This document shows positions 20,692 to 29,008 of a stretch of DNA of 64,000 bases, in pieces. The position numbers and the translations under genes were made by a program. Numbering within the stretch: position 1 is the first letter of the stretch; each line of letters opens with the position of its first letter. The stretch is from contig JALJCQ010000026.1 of assembly GCA_023091665.1 (NCBI GenBank), positions 1,054,001 through 1,118,000 on the forward strand, in the 5' to 3' direction. This DNA comes from Pythium myriotylum (taxonomy: Eukaryota > Oomycota > Peronosporomycetes > Pythiales > Pythiaceae). Below the pieces are notes generated by a model, which was not told where the DNA came from, made no database searches, and worked only from the letters and a program-made list of their open reading frames with translations.

Positions 20692-22404
20692 TCAGGTGGC
20701 CACGACGTGGAGCCAGTCGTCGGGCCCGAGCGAGATGACGTCCCGGAGCTCGTCGGCCGCGTCGTCGCGCAGCTCCGGGCGCGAGAGCAGCAGCTGCCGC
20801 GCGCTCTCGAGCAGATCGCCCGCGTTCCAGAGCACGATGCCCCGGATCTTGTTGCCCTTGAGGTAGTAGACCACGCCGCGCTCGAACGCCGGCGGCGAGC
20901 CGCGCTCGCGCACCCAGACGCCCACCGTGTGCAGCGACGCGTCCACCTCGCCGAGCCCTTCGAGCTGCACGTCGATGCCCGAGAGGTTGCAGCGGAACAT
21001 GGGCTGGTGCCGGTAGAGCTTCATCTTGCCCAGCGGCGACGCCGCCGAGACCATGTTCATGCCCGCGAGCAGCCCGCTGTTCACGGCGTGGTCGTACCGA
21101 TCCACGCGCCGACGACCGATGTACGGATCGAAGTAGCTCGCCGCGTTGCCGGCCACGAAGACGCCGGCCATGGCCTCGAGCTGGCCGTTCACGACGATGC
21201 CGCCGTTCTTCTCGTCCACCTCGAAGCTCGTCTGCCGGTCGAGCCGCAGGTTCGGCTCCGTGTGCGTCGACGCCAGCACGACGTAGTCCGTGACCATCTT
21301 GTGCTTGCCGCTGCCGAGCGCTTTGATCGTCACGCCGTCCTCTTCCACCGACTTGCCTTCGCACTTGACGCTCGTGACGAGCCGGTCGGGGATCACTTCG
21401 ACGCCCGCGGCCTCGAGCCGCTTGCCCAGCTCCTGCGCGAGATAGGGCGGCAGCGAGCGGCTCGCCGGCGCCGCCTCGACGAACGTGAGCTGCGTCTTGA
21501 TGTGCGCGTTGCGCGGGTCGGTCGCGATGGCCGTGGCCACCTCCGTGCCCAGGAAGCCGCCGCCCACGACCGTCACGCGCTTGATGTCGGGCTTCTTGCT
21601 GATGGCGTTGAGCTGCTCAAAGTCGTGGTACGTCGTGCAGAGGTTGATGCGGTCCTTGAGCGAGTACGAGATGCGGTCGCTGTCGAGCACGTAGAAATGG
21701 CGCGGCCGCCCCGAGCACGCGATGAGGCACTTTTCGTACCGGATCTCGGTGCCGTCGCTGAGCAAAATGCGGTTCTTCTCCACGTCAAAGTGCATCTTGG
21801 TCTCCTTGCGCATGAGCAGCGTCACGGGCGACGGCGGGCCGTTGCCGCCGCCGCCGCCTCCGTTCGAGTCGCTCGGGTCTTCTTCGAGTCGCTGCGCAAT
21901 GTGTCGTCGCCACTCGTTGTACGTCTCCAGCAGCGCTTCCGACATGGGCTCGCTGTCCGAGCCGGCGCTGTCGTCCGAGCCGGTGCCGACGTCGCTCTCG
22001 TGGCGCGGCATGGCGCGCTCGTCGCTCAAGATGAGGATGTCGGCCTCCGGGTCGCTCTGGCGGATGGCCTCGATGGCCGCGTGGGCCGCCGTGCCGCAGC
22101 CCACGATCACGTACCGATGGAACTTTTGCTGGTTGCGCCGCGTGAAGCGCCGCGCGAGCTTGAGGTGTTCCTTGGAGATGGGCCCGCCCCTCGCGCGCGT
22201 CGGCAGCGGCGCCTCGGTCTCCAGACGCGTCGAGGGCGCGAGCGACGCCGCCGCGAGCAGCGCGCCGAGCGCCGCGGCCGAGCCGAGCGCCGCGCGCCGC
22301 TCGAACGCAGTGCGCGTAGACGGGACAGAGACGGAGCCGTCGCTGCCGACGGCGGCGCGCGCGGCGTGGCGCCGCAGCCAGCGCGTCGAGCACGAGCGCC
22401 ACAT
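20692..22404 (-). CDS. Apoptosis-inducing-factor-like mitochondrial FAD/NAD(P)H oxidoreductase
   Basis: A single exon of 570 residues from the ATG of MWRSCSTRWLRRHAAR, a basic N-terminus typical of a mitochondrial presequence. A hydrophobic Ala/Leu stretch (about 35-60) may anchor it in the inner membrane, as in AIFM1. The FAD-binding Rossmann motif is VIVGCGTAAHAAIEA, and the NAD-binding one VVGGGFLGTEVATAI; VFVAGNAASYFD corresponds to the FAD-closing motif. The C-terminal HQPMF..L, TVGVWV and GIVLWN blocks match the AIF C-terminal dimerisation domain. AIF supports respiratory complex assembly and can act in cell death. The stretch that normally holds the MRPPLSKELW-type motif is replaced by an acidic Ser/Asp-rich and Gly-rich insert (about residues 125-180). 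An oomycete-type initiator lies ~57 bases upstream. Confidence 0.85.
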   Translation of the reverse strand: MWRSCSTRWLRRHAARAAVGSDGSVSVPSTRTAFERRAALGSAAALGALLAAASLAPSTRLETEAPLPTRARGGPISKEHLKLARRFTRRNQQKFHRYVIVGCGTAAHAAIEAIRQSDPEADILILSDERAMPRHESDVGTGSDDSAGSDSEPMSEALLETYNEWRRHIAQRLEEDPSDSNGGGGGGNGPPSPVTLLMRKETKMHFDVEKNRILLSDGTEIRYEKCLIACSGRPRHFYVLDSDRISYSLKDRINLCTTYHDFEQLNAISKKPDIKRVTVVGGGFLGTEVATAIATDPRNAHIKTQLTFVEAAPASRSLPPYLAQELGKRLEAAGVEVIPDRLVTSVKCEGKSVEEDGVTIKALGSGKHKMVTDYVVLASTHTEPNLRLDRQTSFEVDEKNGGIVVNGQLEAMAGVFVAGNAASYFDPYIGRRRVDRYDHAVNSGLLAGMNMVSAASPLGKMKLYRHQPMFRCNLSGIDVQLEGLGEVDASLHTVGVWVRERGSPPAFERGVVYYLKGNKIRGIVLWNAGDLLESARQLLLSRPELRDDAADELRDVISLGPDDWLHVVAT

Positions 22405-22460
22405 CGAGGGGAGAGCTCTTGGATTCGATTGAGGTCGCGAGTGCGGTAAGAACGCACCGT

Positions 22461-22476
22461 GAATTGGCAAATGAGC
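22461..22476 (-). promoter_or_regulatory. Oomycete initiator (Inr)-like element upstream of the AIF-like gene
   Basis: Read on the minus strand the sequence is GCTCATTTGCCAATTC. The published oomycete core element is GCTCATTYYNCAWTTT, so nearly all positions agree. Its place, 57 bases before the ATG, fits the short 5' untranslated regions of oomycete genes. Confidence 0.6.
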
Positions 22477-22827
22477 TCCTCGTTGCAACCTCTTTATGGT
22501 ACAAATGGCAAATTTCTCCCCTGGTTTTGGAGAGAACGGTAAGATACCCGTAACTTACGAGTGCACTATTCTTGAAGTTGGGATGTGAAACGGGGCTACT
22601 GACATACGGGAATACCGACGTCGCTTCGTGGCCCTGGGGGCAGTGAATGGCCGGGGTCCTCGCCTCCCCTGCCTGCTTCTCTCTCTCTCGCTCGCTCGCT
22701 TGCGTCTGCGCGATCGATGCGCGTCCCGCCTCTCGCCATTTGCTCTCGTCGACACGTCTGAAGCCAAAACTTTTTCAGTGTTCCTTTGTTCTTCTTCTCC
22801 GTCCTACGACCGATAGCGGAGACCGTG
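22477..22827. other. Divergent promoter region between AIF-like and MAP3K-like genes
   Basis: About 350 bases between the initiator of the minus-strand AIF-like gene and the plus-strand kinase gene. It contains a CT/CGCT-rich stretch at about 22678-22705 and a T-rich tract (CTTTTTCAG) at about 22770. No coding sequence is evident. Confidence 0.4.
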
Positions 22828-24867
22828 ATGAAGCATGAGACTCGCAAGCATCTCCCACGCGAACTGCCGACGGACGAGGACCGCGTCGTCGTCTCGGGGC
22901 TCCGCAAGCTCAAGATCGAGCCGGACGTCGAGCTGCATCGCAGTCGCAGCGGCCGCAACATTCGGCTGAAGCAGAGCTCGGCCGCGGCAGTCGCTTCGCC
23001 CCACGGACTCACCCCTCGCGCACCCGAACGAAAAGCTCCTGGAGAGGACGCTAGACGGCTCGCCAAGTCGCAGGTGGCCACTCGAGACGAGGAGGACGAA
23101 GAGCAGTTCCGCGAAAAGACCCCTCGATCGCTGACGTCGAGTGTTGAAACCGCATCCCCACAAAGCAACCAAGTGGGCAGCACGACCAAGCCACGACGAT
23201 TGAGCGGCAAGCGCGAAGACCGGCGATCGAGCTTCATGATCCACGAGCAGGTGTGGGAACAGCTGGGCTTTGCCCGTTCGTCAACCCCGGAGCCTCACAC
23301 CGACGACGCAGAGACAAACCAGGACGAGGCCAACCGCGAGGACCCGCTCGAGGAGAAAGCGCGTCAACCACTGCGTCAGATCGAGGAAGAAGACCGACCA
23401 GAACACCCCACCCCCGAGGCTAAGCGCGAAGTGTATCAGTTTGACTTGTGGAAAAAAGCCGGGCGGAACCGCCGACTTGACGACGCCATCTCGGGCTACG
23501 ACTCGGCCCCGTCGCCGCCGCGACCGTCTCCTCCGAAACCGTCCTCTGTAAAGCGACGAAGGTCGAGTGCTGACCATATGAGCGACGAAACACATCGACC
23601 ATTCGCCGAGTCGGCTCGGGTCGTATCAGGCCGCCAGTGCTTCGGTCGCCAACACCACAGCATTGAGATTGTACGAGAACCAACCGATGACAGCCAAGTA
23701 AGCCACAACTTGTCGCTGACTCGATCAACGTCGCCGGTCATTGGTGGAGGAAGTCGGCGGGGCGGATTAGGAATCCCATTGCCCGTGCTGTCGGATAGCG
23801 ATGACCGAGCGATCGTGCGGTGGAGGCGAGGGGAACTGCTTGGCGAAGGCACTTTCGGCAAAGTTCACAAAGGCCTCAACGCCGAGACCGGCGAGTTCTT
23901 CGCGCTGAAAGAAATCGAGGTTCGCGCAGCCGCGACTGACGACCAGATGCGGCAGCTGCAGAAACTAAGCGAGGAGATCGACGTCATGCACAACCTCCGC
24001 CACGAACACATTGTTCGGTACGAAGCGCTTCGGAGAGTTTCCGCAGAGAGAAATTGACCTTTTTATGTGCATCTGGTTGACCAGGTATAAAGGCAGCCAC
24101 CGAAGCGACAAGCACTTTTACATCTTCATGGAGTTCGTTCCCGGAGGATCCATCGCCAGGTCCGTGTCCTTTGTTGTCGCCGCGCGGCTTCCTTGTTCCA
24201 CTGCGAGGGACAGCGTTCGGCTACGTAGTCGCTGCGCTAATGTCTAGTCAATCTTTGTAGCAATCTCAAGCAGTTCGGCGCCTTCGACGAGGACTTAGTG
24301 CGCAATTATACACGGCAGATCGTGGATGGCGTTGTATATTTGCACCACAAAGGCATCTTGCACCGCGATATCAAAGGCGCCAACGTACTCGTGACAGAAC
24401 AAGGCGTCGCCAAGCTTGCGGATTTCGGGTGCTCGAAGCGGTTACCTCAGATAATCACCACGAGTCTGGAAGAAAGCCTTCGAAGTATCCGTGGATCGAT
24501 TCCGTGGATGGCTCCCGAGGTCGTCCAGCAAACAGGCCACTCTCTCAAGGCTGACATCTGGAGCATTGGGGCAACCGTGATTGAGATGGCCACGGGCAAG
24601 CACCCCTGGCCGGAAATGACCAATGGCCTCGCCGGAATGTATATGATCGCGACGGCAAAGTCGTCACCGCCGATTCCCGATCACCTCTCTGGTGAGGCAA
24701 AGTCGTTTCTTTCGCGGTGTTTCTGCATTGATCCTGAAGGTAGGATATGTGACGTGCGTGTTTCTGCTCTCATGGATCGTGAAGTTGCTGACGTGGTATG
24801 TGGACGTGATTTAGAACGCGCATCGGCGACTGAGCTGTCGAGGCACAACTTCTTGAGCCAGCGATGA
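22828..24867 (+). CDS. STE-type MAP kinase kinase kinase-like protein kinase
   Basis: Four exons (22828-24017, 24085-24159, 24261-24739, 24815-24867) encode 598 residues. The N-terminal ~330 residues are charged, Ser/Pro-rich and disordered, with no domain seen. The C-terminal kinase domain has GEGTFGKVHKG (P-loop), the VAIK-type Lys in FALKEIEV, HRDIKGANVLV (catalytic loop), ADFGCSK (DFG), and WMAPEVVQQTGHSLKADIWSIG (APE and subdomain IX). The sequence HRDIKGAN and the FMEFVPGGSIA/LKQFGAF hinge are typical of MEKK/MAP3K kinases, which phosphorylate MAP2Ks at the head of MAPK cascades. Exon two is only 75 bases and covers the hinge. All four joins keep the frame. A polyadenylation-type AATAAA lies just after the stop. 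Confidence 0.85.
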
Positions 24868-24899
24868 GATAAGTGGAGCGGAGCTTGAAATGCAAAAGA

Positions 24900-24909
24900 A
24901 ATAAATAAA
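24900..24909 (+). terminator. AATAAA polyadenylation-type signal
   Basis: Two overlapping AATAAA hexamers occur 33 bases after the stop of the MAP3K-like gene. The only assignable role is 3'-end formation of that transcript. Confidence 0.4.
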
Positions 24910-24961
24910 CTCCTCCACGCCTTTTCAGCCTGCTATTCGCTCTTACCGCGAAAGAAACCGT

Positions 24962-26110
24962 ATGAACAAGCACGAAGAACTTGATCACGGTGTTATTCTG
25001 TTGAACACCTCGATGTCTCACCGCGTGGCCACCGGAGCGAGACGCGCAGCAGGGACTGGAGGTGAGAACGCCATCAGCTCCGCAAATCGGTTTCGTTCCG
25101 TTGCGTCAATCGCTAGGATGTTTGGCGCACTCATCGCCATCTCCATCTTGTATATGGTGGCGTGCGCATCGACGAGCTTATTTGCATCGGACGTCGAAGA
25201 TAGTGCAGTTTCTCTGGCAATCAAAGCTTCGAACCGGAAGATCCTTCGGAAACGCACATTCGGGCTATCGAGTTCATCGGGAGAATTCGATGGGAGTAAA
25301 TTTCCTCCACAGCGACTCGCGTACATGTTCTACGTGACGAGTGACACATACGCCTGCGCGGCACTCCACCTCATGACCCGTCTCGTCGACAAAGTCAACA
25401 CGGATAGAACGCGAATCGACTTGGTCGTGCTGCATTCACCTTTCGTCGACCCGACCATGCTCACTCGACTCCAAGACATTGTGCAAGCAACACTAATCTC
25501 CGTCGATCCGATTCTCGCAGAGACCGAGGACTCAATCTGGCAAGACTCGTTGACCAAACTGCACGTCTTCCGCGACTGGGGATACGATCGCGTCGTGTAC
25601 TTGGACGCCGATTCAGTTCCCATGCAGAACCTCGACCACCTCTTCGCGTTGCCTTCAGCGCCATTGTACGCTCCGACAGCCTACTGGCTACCACAGCCGT
25701 TCTTCTCGAGCGCTTTAATGGTGATGGAGCCGAGTAACGAGCAGTTTGAAAGCATTCTCGAGTGGGTCAAGAACGCAGGCGCGGCCGCGGGATTCGATAT
25801 GGACATCCTCAACAGCTACTTCAAGGACGTGGTGCAGTATCTGCCCGGTGACTATATGGTGCTCAACTCGGATTTCCGCGCACCACCCACCGCTCCGAAC
25901 AAACTCTACACCACTACAACCGAGCTCAAGATGCACGCGCAGCTCGTGCACTTTTCCTGCACGCCGGACGGTTCGTACGGCAAGCCGTGGACGTGGTCGA
26001 GTCGAGATGTCGCGTTCAGCGAAGGCCTGGATCCTCTGTTCGCCCGGCTCTTCGAGGACTTCTGGATGACGGAGCAAACGCATTGCAACGCATATGAGTC
26101 AGGTGGGTAG
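24962..26110 (+). CDS. Glycogenin-like family 8 glycosyltransferase, array member 1
   Basis: A single exon of 382 residues. A short cytosolic N-terminus is followed by one hydrophobic signal anchor (about residues 52-75), indicating a type II Golgi/ER membrane enzyme. The catalytic domain (from about residue 118) has LAYMFYVTSDTYACAALHL, the metal-binding DxD motif in YLDADSVPMQNLD, YWLPQPFFSSALMV, FDMDILNSYFKD, and the C-terminal HFSC...GKPW that resembles the GT8 Mn/UDP-binding His. GT8 enzymes transfer sugars from UDP-sugar donors; acceptor unknown. The ATG at 24962 is the first, but the Met at 25013 (MSHRVATGAR) fits the N-termini of the other copies better. First of four paralogues in the same orientation. 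Confidence 0.83.
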   Translation: MNKHEELDHGVILLNTSMSHRVATGARRAAGTGGENAISSANRFRSVASIARMFGALIAISILYMVACASTSLFASDVEDSAVSLAIKASNRKILRKRTFGLSSSSGEFDGSKFPPQRLAYMFYVTSDTYACAALHLMTRLVDKVNTDRTRIDLVVLHSPFVDPTMLTRLQDIVQATLISVDPILAETEDSIWQDSLTKLHVFRDWGYDRVVYLDADSVPMQNLDHLFALPSAPLYAPTAYWLPQPFFSSALMVMEPSNEQFESILEWVKNAGAAAGFDMDILNSYFKDVVQYLPGDYMVLNSDFRAPPTAPNKLYTTTTELKMHAQLVHFSCTPDGSYGKPWTWSSRDVAFSEGLDPLFARLFEDFWMTEQTHCNAYESGG

Positions 26111-26217
26111 TAACGAGTCCACTTCCCTCGAACCTGAATCCATTTGGTTCCATTCATTCGGCGAAGTGCGAAAACCCAAGTCCAGGTGGGCGAATCCAAA
26201 TGTTCTAAACCTCATTT

Positions 26218-26266
26218 CATTTTGACACATCCCATCCTGCGATGTGCTGTGTGATGTGTCAAAATG
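26218..26266. repeat. Inverted repeat, 14-bp perfect arms
   Basis: CATTTTGACACATC at 26218-26231 is the exact reverse complement of the sequence at 26253-26266, with a 21-base spacer. It lies 3' of GT8 member 1. Confidence 0.8.
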
Positions 26267-26350
26267 AGTCACCGGTGAGTCCTGACACCAGTGAGTCTCA
26301 TGACACATGGTGGACTCCTGGAGTCTGCACCTGGAATGGAGAGTTATCCT

Positions 26351-26382
26351 CGTAATCATTCTATTAAGACAGAATGATTACG
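26351..26382. repeat. Inverted repeat, 12-bp perfect arms
   Basis: CGTAATCATTCT at 26351-26362 pairs perfectly with AGAATGATTACG at 26371-26382 across an 8-base loop (ATTAAGAC). It could form a strong hairpin in DNA or RNA. Confidence 0.8.
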
Positions 26383-26423
26383 AATGTACTTTTCAAACGA
26401 TAATTGAGATCCTCGTAAAATCC

Positions 26424-26458
26424 ATATCAATATAATTTTAAAACAAGTATATTGATAT
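26424..26458. repeat. Inverted repeat, 11-bp perfect AT-rich arms
   Basis: ATATCAATATA at 26424-26434 pairs with TATATTGATAT at 26448-26458 around a 13-base A/T-rich loop. Confidence 0.75.
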
Positions 26459-26660
26459 GCATTTTCTGCTCACGAAGTCGCCGATCACACTCCCGTATAC
26501 TTACATTTGAGAGTACCGTCACGAGTGCACCACCCAAGCAGCCGTTTGGAAAACTAGTCCCTGACCGTCTCCCTCCACTGCCACCTGAAAGAGTGCTCTT
26601 GGCAACCATCGCACATGCAGGGGTCATTTCTACACTATCGATTTCCCCCGAATTGCAAGC

Positions 26661-27755
26661 ATGCGCCGCGGCGGTCTCGAGTCGAAATCCAGCAGTGACG
26701 GCCGCCAAAAGCGCCTTAAGACCAGCGTTCGCCGGAACCCGACGATCGTCTTCATGCTGGCACTTGTCGCCTTGCTGGGCCTCGGTGTCTACATCAACTT
26801 GAAGCAATTCGTCGACTCCATCAGCCAACAGACCAACCACGCAGCACACTTGGTCGCCTCATCTCACAGAGCTGGAGACAACATGATTCACAGCGCCTTA
26901 AACCGATTACGAGGGGAGACTCCCGTCTCGATCATGGAAGACACGACTCAACGAACTCGCGCAAGCAAACCATTCGCCTACATGTTCTACATCACCAAAG
27001 ACATCTACGCATGCGCCGCCCTACACCTCATCACACAGCTCGTACAAAACCTGCACATGAACACCTCCGCCATCGACATCGTCGTGCTCCACTCGAACAC
27101 CCTCAGTCAGACCATGCAAACACAACTACAACAACACCTCCCTGTGCGTCTTGTCAAAGTCGATCCGATCAACGCCGACGCCACCGAGCCGACCTGGAAA
27201 GAATCACTGACCAAACTCCTCGTCTTCCGCGACTGGGGGTACGACCGCGTCGTGTATTTGGACGCCGACTCGGTGCCCATGCAGAACCTCGACCACCTCT
27301 TCGCGTTGCCGCCAGCACCACTGTACGCTCCGATAGCCTACTGGCTGCCACAGCCGTTCTTCTCGAGTATACTGATGGTCATTGAGCCCAGCACGTCGCG
27401 ATTCGAGGCCATGATCAAGTGGGCCAGATCACAAGGTGCAGCGGCGGGCTTCGACATGGACATCGTCAATAGCTACTTCAAGGACACGGTGCAGTACCTG
27501 CCAGGCGACTACACGGTGCTCAACTCGGACTTCCGCGCCAAGCCGGACGCCAAGAACCCGCTGTACGCGACGACGACCGAGTTGAAGAAGCACGTCAAGT
27601 TGATCCACTTTTCGTGCAAACCGGACGGATCGTACGGTAAGCCGTGGACGTCGGAGAGTCGCGATGTGTCGTTTGTGGCTTCGCAGGGTCTGGATCCGTT
27701 GTTTGCGGATCTGTTTGTGGGCTTCTGGGCCACGCAAGACAATCGATGCTCATAG
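26661..27755 (+). CDS. Glycogenin-like family 8 glycosyltransferase, array member 2
   Basis: A single exon of 364 residues starting MRRGGLESKSSSDGR. A basic cytosolic tail precedes a signal anchor (TIVFMLALVALLGLGVYI) and a stem. The catalytic domain begins near residue 100 with PFAYMFYITKDIYACAALHL and contains the DxD motif in YLDADSVPMQNLDHL, FDMDIVNSYFKDT and HFSC...GSYGKPW. Predicted type II secretory-pathway membrane enzyme using a nucleotide sugar. From about 26961 to 27745 its DNA is almost identical to member 3 (29354-30138), whereas the N-terminal anchor and stem are clearly diverged. Acceptor unknown. Confidence 0.85.
   Translation: MRRGGLESKSSSDGRQKRLKTSVRRNPTIVFMLALVALLGLGVYINLKQFVDSISQQTNHAAHLVASSHRAGDNMIHSALNRLRGETPVSIMEDTTQRTRASKPFAYMFYITKDIYACAALHLITQLVQNLHMNTSAIDIVVLHSNTLSQTMQTQLQQHLPVRLVKVDPINADATEPTWKESLTKLLVFRDWGYDRVVYLDADSVPMQNLDHLFALPPAPLYAPIAYWLPQPFFSSILMVIEPSTSRFEAMIKWARSQGAAAGFDMDIVNSYFKDTVQYLPGDYTVLNSDFRAKPDAKNPLYATTTELKKHVKLIHFSCKPDGSYGKPWTSESRDVSFVASQGLDPLFADLFVGFWATQDNRCS
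26961..27745 (+). repeat. Near-identical GT8 catalytic tract, copy 1
   Basis: Read side by side, this 785-bp stretch differs from 29354-30138 at about five positions, three of them clustered at the codons after TTCTCGAGT. Identity stops at the first codons of the catalytic domain and again at the stop codon. Confidence 0.85.
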
Positions 27756-27959
27756 AAGTAGCGTACACGTAATGGTGCCTGCCGCTTTTACTTTGAGAAC
27801 GCTGATTACTGGACTGATGCAATATCTATCTATGCGGGAGAGATTGGCTTTGCCAGCACGTATGGTGCTTGCACCTGGAACTCAACTGCGACTCTTCTTG
27901 TCGAAGTTCTTCCACGCGCAGCATGTGACCCATCATTCGATTTGCTCGCCGTCGCAATT

Positions 27960-28560
27960 GGTAATCTTCACACCAACCGACAGTGTGAGTAGCCTACTGG
28001 GTATAACTGGCAATTTCTTGTGCGCGAGTTTGTTCATTTCGAACAGAGAAGCCAAGCGTCCTCTCAACTTGTTCGAATGCTGTGGCTCTTGGAGCAGCCG
28101 CCTGTCGTGACTCGGCACCTCTCTTATCATCCACAGCGTCTATTCCGATTGCCCCAAAACTCGAGGCCGGTGGTGATGCTGTATCCGTCTTGCCTACGAT
28201 TGTTTCACTCTGGATGCGATGCCAGTGCCAGGTATATCGAGTTCAACTGGTGAATCCCACTTGATGCAATCCATAACGGTGGGTTCATCGCCCACCTCTT
28301 CCCGCACCCTTCGGACACACGCGATACCTAGTCTAATAACTGCTGGGTTGGTATCATCTTGATATCCCTCAGCTGAGCTACTCTGGATGGCTTTGGCCGC
28401 CTGACCTCCGTCCACTCCACGAATATGCATTTCGGTCATGGCCACGTTAAGCACGCCAGGACGAATTGTCCTTGCGGTGTCATCCTAGATAAAAACGTCA
28501 ATCGCGCACCATCCAAACCAAGCGTTCGGGTGCCTGTCCACGGCGATGACTTCATCCATT
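27960..28560 (-). pseudogene. Possible degraded coding remnant of unknown origin
   Basis: On the minus strand a frame of about 100 codons (including MTEMHIRGVDGGQAAKAIQ and IRLGIACVRRVREEVGDEP) looks protein-like in composition. In the same frame, upstream, an in-frame TAG interrupts it after a short stretch beginning MDEVIAVDRHPNAWFG. Downstream a second protein-like stretch (AFEQVERTLGFSVRNEQ) lies in another frame. I do not recognise the family. It could be an old gene or mobile-element fragment, or chance. Confidence 0.25.
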
Positions 28561-28684
28561 CCAGATCAGCGTCGGCTGCACCTGGAATCGAGACCCCGTC
28601 TCGGCTATGTGCGAGGAGATGTCCTCGTGAGATCGTCTGCTATTATAGTACATTACGCTCCATTGTCTCCCCTCCATGACCGAG

Positions 28685-28706
28685 CCCCCCCCCCCCCCCC
28701 CCCCCC
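28685..28706. repeat. (C)22 homopolymer run
   Basis: Twenty-two consecutive C residues in intergenic DNA upstream of GT8 member 3. The exact length is unreliable because homopolymers are prone to sequencing error and slippage. Confidence 0.9.
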
Positions 28707-29008
28707 AGACTTTCGCCGTCGCCGTACTCTCTCCTCCGCTCCCACGTACTAATCTTCGCGAACGCCAGCGCGAATGCGATTCCACGAGGAAGACAAGGCT
28801 GCAGCAGCGCGCGCATCCACGCTCGATTAGTACACACATCCATCACCAGCCAATTGGAGAAAAGTATTGAGATTGTGATTGGTCAGTGGTAATGAATCTT
28901 GTCAGTCAGTCTCACTCCACTGGCACCTTCTGAAGAGGTGCTCGTGGCACCCATTGCGCCCGCCAAGGGCTCTCTCCGCACAGTTTCGATTTTCTCCGAC
29001 TCGGGAGC

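Larger units (their letters stand above)
26111..26660. other. AT-rich intergenic region with several inverted repeats
   Basis: About 550 bases between GT8 members 1 and 2. It holds three separate inverted repeats (listed individually) in the AT-rich part, 26218-26458, and the promoter of the downstream GT8 gene. The last ~120 bases before the ATG resemble those before member 3. Confidence 0.5.
27756..29008. other. Intergenic region between GT8 members 2 and 3
   Basis: About 1.25 kb. It contains a possible decayed coding remnant on the minus strand (27960-28560), a run of 22 cytosines at 28685-28706, and, in the last 120 bases, sequence similar to the upstream region of member 2. No intact gene. 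Confidence 0.5.

Noticed and set aside
18807..22449. Long plus-strand frames opposite the TMEM184-like and AIF-like genes (488 and 830 codons)
   Set aside because: Shadow frames of well-supported minus-strand genes; translations are repetitive Arg/Glu/Val strings without domains.
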